Shown: piece after piece, positions 31,778 through 36,146 of the stretch
Position numbering within the stretch: the first letter of the stretch is position 1
Layout: each line of letters starts with the position of its first letter
From: an uncultured Oscillospiraceae bacterium
Lineage (GTDB): Bacteria; Bacillota; Clostridia; Oscillospirales; Oscillospiraceae
Length of the DNA: 36,146 bases
Direction of reading: 5' to 3'
Assembly: GCA_910588045.1 (NCBI GenBank)
Contig: CAJUPS010000024.1
Location: 1-36,146, forward strand
Notes under the pieces: model-generated
Database searches by the model: none
What the model was told of the DNA's origin: nothing
Seen by the model: the letters and a program-made list of their open reading frames with translations, nothing else
Program-made: the position numbers and the translations under genes

Positions 31778-32167
31778 ATGGACAAGCTTGAATTGCCCCA
31801 CCAGCACGGCGGGGAACATGACGCGGCTCTGCTTCAGGAGCACTTGGACCACATCGAGTATTTTCAGGCGGTGGCGGAGGTCTTCAAGCAGCTGGACGAC
31901 ACCACCAGGATCCGTATTTTCTGGCTGCTGTGCCACTGTGAGGAGTGCGTGGTCAATATCTCCGCCATGATGCGGATGTCCAGCCCCGCCGTGTCCCACC
32001 ACCTCCGCCCCCTGAAGAACAGCGGTTTGATTGTCTCCCGCCGGGTGGGAAAAGAGGTCTACTACCGGGCGGCCGACACGGATCAAAGCCGCCTGCTCCA
32101 CCAGATGATGGAACGGATCATGGAGATCACCTGTCCGGAGGTGCGGGGGGAACACCATGGTGCATGA
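31778..32167 (+). CDS. ArsR/SmtB-family metal-sensing repressor
   Basis: This 129-aa winged-helix repressor is likely to release the promoters at 31542-31600 when metal binds. The HTH is NISAMMRMSSPAVSHHLRPLKNSG (residues 60-83), followed by the wing LIVSRRVGKEVYYR. Metal ligands are suggested by Cys52, Cys54 and Cys57 (LCHCEECVVN, the alpha-3 type site of CadC), the His-rich N-terminus HQHGGEHD and the C-terminal GEHHGA. GGAGGT lies 13 bases before the ATG, longer than usual. It is divergent from the HMA-ATPase operon and overlaps araC by 11 nt. Confidence 0.92.
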   Translation: MDKLELPHQHGGEHDAALLQEHLDHIEYFQAVAEVFKQLDDTTRIRIFWLLCHCEECVVNISAMMRMSSPAVSHHLRPLKNSGLIVSRRVGKEVYYRAADTDQSRLLHQMMERIMEITCPEVRGEHHGA

Positions 32168-33038
32168 TTTTGAAGCGCTCCCCCGGGGCAGCAAGCGGGA
32201 GCGCATCCACCTCTACGACGGCATTGAGCTGTCTTACGTGGACATCGTGTCGGACGCCCTCCCCCATCGGCATGAGGCGCTTTCGCATATCATGCAGGTC
32301 AATTACTGCCGGGCCGGGCAGGCCGCGTGGAGCATGAGGCACGGGAGCAGCGTCTTTCTCAACCCGGGGGATTTTTCCGTGCACACGCTGGATGTCTGCA
32401 CCGATTCCCTGTTTCAGTTCCCCACCGGGCAGTACCGGGGGCTCACCGTCTCCGTGGACCTGCGGGAGGTGGCGGCGCAGCCGCTGCTCGCGGAGGCGGG
32501 CATCTCCGGGGAGCTGCTGCGGGAAAAATTCTGTCTGGACGGCACGGTGGCGTTCCTGGAGGGAAACGAGCAGACGGGGAGCATCTTTTCCGGCTTTTAC
32601 GGCCAGCCGGAGAACCTGCGGCTCCCCTATCAGCGCCTGAAGGTCCTGGAGCTGCTTCTGTACCTGGCCGGGACGGAGTATCAGAAGCAGCTGGCGGAGT
32701 ATCCGGCGGAGCAGCTGGAGGTCGTTCGGGAGATCCACGATCAGCTCCTGCGGCACATGGAGCGGCGGGTCACGATCGAAGAGCTCTCCAGGCAGTACCT
32801 CATCAATCCCACCACGCTGAAAGCGGCGTTCAAGGCCGTCTATGGCGCCTCCCTCGCCTCGCACATCAAGCAGCACCGCATGGAGCAGGCCGCGCGTCTG
32901 CTGCGGGAGACGGATATGAGCGTCGCCGCCATCGCCCAGGCCGTGGGGTATGAGAGTCAGAGCAAATTTTCCGCTGCGTTCAAGGAGTCCTTCCAGGTCC
33001 TGCCGCGGGAGTACCGCAAGCGGCTGTCCGGCGGCTGA
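32157..33038 (+). CDS. AraC-family transcriptional regulator
   Basis: This 293-aa protein has an N-terminal cupin-like sensing half (PHRHEALSHIMQVNYCRAGQ, then LNPGDFSVHTLD) and a C-terminal double HTH (about residues 190-290: TIEELSRQYLINPTTLKAAFKAVYGASLASHIKQHRMEQAARLL, then DMSVAAIAQAVGYESQSKFSAAFKESF). Its start lies inside the end of arsR, so the two are co-transcribed. AraC regulators of this kind in gut Clostridia often control metal, siderophore or drug exporters. Its target here is unknown, but the metal-efflux setting is suggestive. GGGGGG precedes the ATG. Confidence 0.9.
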   Translation: MVHDFEALPRGSKRERIHLYDGIELSYVDIVSDALPHRHEALSHIMQVNYCRAGQAAWSMRHGSSVFLNPGDFSVHTLDVCTDSLFQFPTGQYRGLTVSVDLREVAAQPLLAEAGISGELLREKFCLDGTVAFLEGNEQTGSIFSGFYGQPENLRLPYQRLKVLELLLYLAGTEYQKQLAEYPAEQLEVVREIHDQLLRHMERRVTIEELSRQYLINPTTLKAAFKAVYGASLASHIKQHRMEQAARLLRETDMSVAAIAQAVGYESQSKFSAAFKESFQVLPREYRKRLSGG

Positions 33039-33055
33039 ACCGGTGGAGAAAATAT

Positions 33056-33088
33056 GAACCCGGCGCGGTGTTGAGCCGCGCCGGGTTC
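33056..33088. terminator. Bidirectional terminator of araC and the MBL gene
   Basis: A 13-bp stem GAACCCGGCGCGG/CCGCGCCGGGTTC with 7-nt loop, followed by GTATTTTT on the plus side and ATATTTT on the minus side. Confidence 0.88.
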
Positions 33089-33103
33089 GTATTTTTCTGC
33101 TGC

Positions 33104-34696
33104 CTATTCCTCCCACTTGTCGATGAGCTGCTTGAGCTGGTCGGCGAAGTGGCCCAGGTCGCGGTTGGCGCGGCCCTTGCTGCGGGCGATGACCTCCTGG
33201 AGCAGCTTGCCGGTGGCGACCAGGCGCTGATACGGCCCGGAGACCTTGCCTGCGGGCGTGGCCGTCTTCCGCTCGGGCAGGTAGCCCAGCTCCAGCACCT
33301 TGCCGGAAGCCAGGTCGTAGACCTCCGTGTACTGGGGCGCGTGGGCCCGGTAACCCAGGCGCACAAGGGTGTCGGCGAAGTAGGGGGCTACCTCCCGGTC
33401 GCCGTGGACCACGAAGAAATGGGCGGGCGCGGTGAAGGACTTGGCCCACTCGATGAGGTGGTCCCGGTCGGCGTGGCTGGAGAGGCCCTTGAAGTTCTCG
33501 ATCTCCGCCAGCACGGCCACTTCCTCGCCGAAGAGCTTCACCGTCTGCGCGCCGTTGAGCAGGGTGCGGCCCAGGGTGCCCTCCCCCTGGTAGCCCACAA
33601 AGACGATGGTACATTCCTTCCGCCACAGGTTGTACTTCAGATGGTGCCGGATACGGCCCGCGTCGCACATGCCGGAGGCGGAGATGATCACCTTTGGCGT
33701 CCTGTCCGCGTTGAGCATCTTGGATTCCTCCAGGCTCTCCGTCAGCCGCAGGCCCGGGAAGGAGAACATATCCACCCCGTCTTTCACCAGGGCCAGGGCC
33801 TCCTCGTCCAGGTAGCCCCGCAGGTCGCCGCAGAAAATGGTGGTGGCCTTGCTGGCCAGGGGGGAGTCGATGTACACCGGGAAGTCGTCCACAGCGTGAA
33901 CCAAGTGCTCCTGCTTGATGCGCCGCAGGAAGTACAGGATCTCCTGGGTGCGCCCCACGGCAAAGGCGGGGATGATCACGTTGCCCCCCCGGGCCATGGT
34001 GCGGTCGATGACCTTGGCCAGCTCGGAGGTGTAGCTCCACACCTCCTGGTGGTTCCGGTCGCCGTAGGTGGACTCCATGACCACGTAGTCCGCCCGCTTG
34101 AGGAGCACCGGGTCCCGGATGATGGGCTGGTTGATGTTGCCGATGTCCCCGGAGAAGACGATGGTCTTGCGCACGTCCCCCTCGTGGAGCTCCATGGTGA
34201 TGGACGCAGAGCCCAGCAGGTGGCCAGCGTCGGTGAACGTAGCGGTGACGCCCTCGCAGATGCCCACCTCCTGGTCATACTCGCAGGTATGGACATAGGC
34301 CATGGTCCGCATGGCGTCCTCTACGGTGTAGATGGGCTCCACAAAGGGGCGGCCCGCACGCTGGTTGCGCCGGTTGTCGTACTCCGCATCGGACATCTGG
34401 ATATAGGCGCTGTCCACCAGCATGATCTCCAGCAGGCGGGCCGTGAGCCGGGTGGTCCAGATCTGGCCGGTGAAGCCGTGCTTGATGAGCATGGGGATCC
34501 GGCCGGAGTGGTCGATATGGGCGTGGGTCACCAGAACATAGTCGATGGTGTTGGGGGCAAAGGGCAGCTCATGGTTGTCGATTTCATCCCGCCCCTGCTG
34601 TAAGCCACAGTCGATCAGAATGCGTTTCCCGTTGATTTCCAGGCAGTGACAGCTCCCGGTGACGCACTGGTCGGCTCCAAAAAAATGCAATTTCAT
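33104..34696 (-). CDS. MBL-fold beta-CASP ribonuclease-like protein
   Basis: This 530-aa protein has a metallo-beta-lactamase core with the metal motif THAHIDHSG (His58, His60, Asp62, His63), DAGHLLGSAS and FSGDIG. The inserted beta-CASP region (VIIPAFAVGRTQE) and the C-terminal RNA-specificity motifs SASGMCDAGRIRHHL and GLSSHADRDHLIEW follow. This is the CPSF73/Ysh1-like group of predicted RNA-processing nucleases, distinct from RNase J. The tail from about 455 is lineage-specific. I chose ATG 34696 with AAGGAGGG 7 bases upstream; the longer frame covers the promoter. Confidence 0.92.
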   Translation of the reverse strand: MKLHFFGADQCVTGSCHCLEINGKRILIDCGLQQGRDEIDNHELPFAPNTIDYVLVTHAHIDHSGRIPMLIKHGFTGQIWTTRLTARLLEIMLVDSAYIQMSDAEYDNRRNQRAGRPFVEPIYTVEDAMRTMAYVHTCEYDQEVGICEGVTATFTDAGHLLGSASITMELHEGDVRKTIVFSGDIGNINQPIIRDPVLLKRADYVVMESTYGDRNHQEVWSYTSELAKVIDRTMARGGNVIIPAFAVGRTQEILYFLRRIKQEHLVHAVDDFPVYIDSPLASKATTIFCGDLRGYLDEEALALVKDGVDMFSFPGLRLTESLEESKMLNADRTPKVIISASGMCDAGRIRHHLKYNLWRKECTIVFVGYQGEGTLGRTLLNGAQTVKLFGEEVAVLAEIENFKGLSSHADRDHLIEWAKSFTAPAHFFVVHGDREVAPYFADTLVRLGYRAHAPQYTEVYDLASGKVLELGYLPERKTATPAGKVSGPYQRLVATGKLLQEVIARSKGRANRDLGHFADQLKQLIDKWEE

Positions 34697-34732
34697 GGGA
34701 TGGCCCTCCTTATATTCTATGTGGATACTATC

Positions 34733-34761
34733 ATTGTAGCATATTCCACAAAAAAAGACAA
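34733..34761 (-). promoter_or_regulatory. Promoter of the MBL gene
   Basis: Minus strand: -35 TTGTCT (34756-34761), 17-bp spacer, TGC-extended -10 TACAAT (34733-34738). Confidence 0.7.
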
Positions 34762-34822
34762 CAGTCAGCTTCCGGTTTCGGCAAAATTGTTTTTCAGGGT
34801 TCTTTGGGGGGAAATTTCCCAA

Positions 34823-34846
34823 AAGTTGCCCTCCGGCGTGCAACTT
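34823..34846. repeat. GTTGC/GCAAC inverted repeat upstream of the recombinase
   Basis: AAGTTGC (34823-34829) and GCAACTT (34840-34846) enclose 10 nt. The element shares GTTGCC and CGTGCAAC, at identical spacing, with the repeat at 35938-35957 inside the invertible segment. Both are preceded by TTCTTTGGGG. Confidence 0.6.
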
Positions 34847-34897
34847 TCTCCTCTTTTATGTGACAATATAGAGTTATATATAAAAGGAGGGGCGAGT

Positions 34898-35728
34898 ATG
34901 AGCATTACGAATGAGGCCATCGTGTATTTTTCTGAGAAGCTGACATCCGAGGGACGCAGTGCGGGGACGGTGGAGAAGTACCGCCGGGACGTGCGGGCCT
35001 TTGCGGCCTGGCTGGACGACCTGGAGTTGGAGGAGGCGTCCGGCTGGCGGGAATCTCTTCTTGAACAGGGGTATGCACCGGTGACGATAAACTCCATGCT
35101 GTCCGCTGTCAATCGTTTTCTCAGGTTCCTAGGCCGGGAAGATTGCAAAATAAAGTTTCTCCGCGTCCAGCGGAAAGCCTTCCGGGAGGAGAGTCGGGAG
35201 TTGACAAAAGCGGAGTACCAGCGCTTACTTGACGCCGCCCGGGAGACGGGCCAGGAGCGGTTGGAACTTCTGATGGAGACCATCTGCGCCACAGGCATCC
35301 GGGTTTCGGAGGTCCGCTATATTACCGTTGAATCGGCGAGCCGGGCGGGGACGGACATCAATCTAAAGGGCAAAATCCGAAGCATTTTACTCCCCAACAA
35401 ACTCCGCCGTAAACTGCTCAAGTATGCCAAGAAAAATGAAATCGCCTCCGGAGAAATCTTTCTCACCGGAAGCGGAAAGCGCATGTCACGCGGTCAGATT
35501 TGGCGCGAAATGAAAGCCATCTGTAAAAAAGCAGGCGTGGAGGAAAGCAAAGTCTTCCCACACAACCTGCGGCACTTATTCGCAACAACCTTCTATAAAG
35601 CCTGTAAGGACATCGTAAAGCTGGCGGACGTTCTGGGGCATTCCTCCATCAACACCACTCGGATTTATCTGATGACCTCCGGGGCGGAACATGCGCGGCA
35701 GCTCGAAAAGTTGGGGCTGGTTACGTGA
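34898..35728 (+). CDS. Tyrosine site-specific recombinase, probable DNA invertase
   Basis: This 276-aa XerC/D-like recombinase has an N-terminal SAM-like core-binding domain (residues 1-90). The catalytic domain has Arg135 (ATGIRVSEVR), a beta-hairpin Lys (about 158), His222 and Arg225 (PHNLRH), His248 (LGHSS) and nucleophile Tyr257 (TRIYLMT), so the active site looks complete. AAGGAGG lies upstream of the ATG; a longer open frame reaches into the MBL leader without homology. It ends 10 bp before the left 23-bp inverted repeat. I see no prophage or transposon genes around it, so a dedicated role in flipping the adjacent segment is the simplest reading. Confidence 0.93.
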   Translation: MSITNEAIVYFSEKLTSEGRSAGTVEKYRRDVRAFAAWLDDLELEEASGWRESLLEQGYAPVTINSMLSAVNRFLRFLGREDCKIKFLRVQRKAFREESRELTKAEYQRLLDAARETGQERLELLMETICATGIRVSEVRYITVESASRAGTDINLKGKIRSILLPNKLRRKLLKYAKKNEIASGEIFLTGSGKRMSRGQIWREMKAICKKAGVEESKVFPHNLRHLFATTFYKACKDIVKLADVLGHSSINTTRIYLMTSGAEHARQLEKLGLVT

Positions 35729-35738
35729 CTTTCGTCAT

Positions 35739-35761
35739 GTTGACAAAATTTTTATTTTGTC
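35739..35761 (+). repeat. Left inverted repeat (IRL) of the invertible segment
   Basis: This 23-bp sequence is the exact reverse complement of 35963-35985. It begins GTTGAC. Its inner 20 bp are themselves palindromic: GACAAAAT and ATTTTGTC flank TTTT. This is the form of a recombinase core site with two inverted arms and a short centre. Confidence 0.85.
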
Positions 35762-35790
35762 GCGTTACCATACATAATTGATTTACGCTT

Positions 35791-35819
35791 ATTATAGCAC
35801 ACTCTCCAAAAAAGGGAAG
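35791..35819 (-). promoter_or_regulatory. Leftward promoter inside the invertible segment
   Basis: Minus strand: TGC-extended consensus -10 TATAAT (35791-35796) with a weak -35 (CTTCCC, 35814-35819) at 17 bp. As given, it fires out across IRL into the antisense strand of the recombinase gene. Confidence 0.65.
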
Positions 35820-35848
35820 ATAGTTCCCCAAAAATCAGCGGTTTAACG

Positions 35849-35916
35849 AAAAAAAGCATGAAAATCACGGGACTGTAAAAAAATTTTTTTCGCAGCCCCT
35901 AGTTTTCATGCCTTTT
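35849..35916. terminator. Bidirectional terminator-like hairpin inside the invertible segment
   Basis: GCATGAAAA (35856-35864) pairs with TTTTCATGC (35903-35911). Inside it GGGACTG (35869-35875) pairs with CAGCCCC (35893-35899) with one mismatch, and the centre is seven A then seven T. A-run before and T-run after make it a terminator in either orientation. Confidence 0.65.
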
Positions 35917-35937
35917 TATGTATTTCTTTGGGGTTCA

Positions 35938-35957
35938 GTTGCCTAAAAACGTGCAAC
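35938..35957. repeat. GTTGC/GCAAC inverted repeat inside the invertible segment
   Basis: GTTGC and GCAAC enclose 10 nt, ending 5 bp before the right inverted repeat. It is a near copy of the element at 34823-34846 ahead of the recombinase gene. It may be an accessory or regulator binding site. Confidence 0.55.
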
Positions 35958-35962
35958 CAATG

Positions 35963-35985
35963 GACAAAATAAAAATTTTGTCAAC
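35963..35985 (-). repeat. Right inverted repeat (IRR) of the invertible segment
   Basis: Exact reverse complement of IRL over 23 bp; identity stops at both ends. Beyond it, from 35986 to about 36100, I see no gene or strong promoter in this orientation. Confidence 0.85.
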
Positions 35986-36099
35986 AAGTGTATGCTCCTG
36001 TTTCCGCCGTACCCTCGGGGCGGGTCAGGTGGTGTATATGTCCAAACGGAGTTCGACTATAACAGGATGGAAGGAGGATGCTCCCCAAGAGCAATTACC

Positions 36100-36146
36100 T
36101 ACGCAAATCCCCTCGGCAAACCATTGGAAACAGTGGGACGCAAAGC
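36100..36146 (+). promoter_or_regulatory. c-di-GMP-I (GEMM) riboswitch, 5' half, cut by window end
   Basis: GGCAAACC (36115-36122), a short stem CCATT/AGTGG closed by a loop containing GGAAA, and then GGGACGCAAAGC (36135-36146) match the conserved first half of the GEMM-I aptamer. In that aptamer the GAAA tetraloop docks and the ACGCAAAGC segment helps form the ligand site. An upstream ACGCA lies at 36101-36105. The tetraloop-receptor half and the expression platform are outside the window. It would sense cyclic di-GMP in the transcript of a gene beyond 36146. Confidence 0.85.

Larger units (their letters stand above)
35762..35962. other. Putative invertible promoter segment (inverton)
   Basis: These 201 bp between perfect inverted repeats lie directly downstream of the recombinase gene. 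They contain a leftward promoter (35791-35819), a large hairpin with A/T flanks (35856-35911) and a GTTGC/GCAAC repeat (35938-35957). There is no ORF of note. Inversion would move the promoter to about 35928 facing right, toward the c-di-GMP riboswitch. Confidence 0.75.

Noticed and set aside
32127..34040. 637-aa minus-strand frame through araC and the MBL gene
   Set aside because: It crosses two convergent genes and their terminator; repeat-like Gly/Arg/Pro composition.
34898..35728. Recombinase as part of a prophage or integrative element
   Set aside because: No phage, conjugation or att-like duplication is visible in the window; neighbours are core genes, and the flanking inverted repeats fit inversion better.
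36038..36146. Open frame from ATG 36038 to the window end, and another from ATG 36078
   Set aside because: Both run through the conserved riboswitch core, and ribosome sites are poor or too close; the RNA signal is the better explanation.

Overview
The window looks like part of a GC-rich Firmicutes chromosome, most likely a gut Clostridia of the Oscillospiraceae type (relatives of Flavonifractor, Oscillibacter or Lawsonibacter). This is an inference. It rests on strong AGGAGG ribosome sites, sigma-A promoters with 17-bp spacers and frequent TGn extensions, and families typical of such genomes: PadR with DUF1700/DUF4097, an AgrC-like kinase with a LytTR regulator, DUF2975 with a small HTH, DUF6440, a split ChrA pair, and a P1B ATPase with a separate HMA protein. 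Thirty-five protein genes can be supported. No rRNA, tRNA, CRISPR array or insertion sequence was seen.

Layout. 1-5.6 kb: argG (-), an NCS2 nucleobase permease (+), a PadR - DUF1700/DUF4097 envelope-sensing pair and a small Lar-like zinc-ribbon protein. 5.9-10.1 kb: a CdaR/PucR regulator, rsuA, and a five-gene minus-strand operon of DUF2975, an HTH protein and three small membrane proteins, two of them tandem paralogues. 10.2-17.3 kb: mtnN, a heterodimeric ABC exporter, and a divergent AgrC-like/LytTR two-component system followed by a DUF6440 gene whose promoter carries two 13-bp direct repeats at a 21-bp period. 17.3-21.2 kb: cobQ and cobD (cobalamin), lexA with its own SOS-like box, and a YdeI-family protein. 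21.4-28.9 kb: a compact plus-strand run of birA, a membrane-anchored Ntn amidase, a membrane-anchored alpha/beta hydrolase, chrA-N, chrA-C and a large cytoplasmic PAS hybrid histidine kinase. 28.9-33.1 kb: rpsU, then a metal efflux module (ATPase and HMA protein, divergent from ArsR and AraC) with overlapping divergent promoters and one shared operator. 33.1-36.1 kb: an MBL/beta-CASP ribonuclease-like protein, then a tyrosine recombinase and an apparent invertible promoter.

The most striking region is the last 400 bp. A tyrosine recombinase gene is followed 10 bp later by a 201-bp segment bounded by perfect 23-bp inverted repeats. The segment holds a sigma-A-like promoter that currently points back toward the recombinase, and a bidirectional terminator-like hairpin. 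About 120 bp beyond the right repeat the window ends inside a sequence that matches the 5' half of a c-di-GMP-I (GEMM) riboswitch. I infer a phase-variable promoter switch stacked on a c-di-GMP sensing leader that controls an unseen gene beyond 36146. In the orientation given, the switch would be OFF for that gene.

A second feature is an interspersed intergenic repeat (3357-3555, 5683-5887, 7870-7975) whose successive hairpins keep their pairing although the bases differ between copies.
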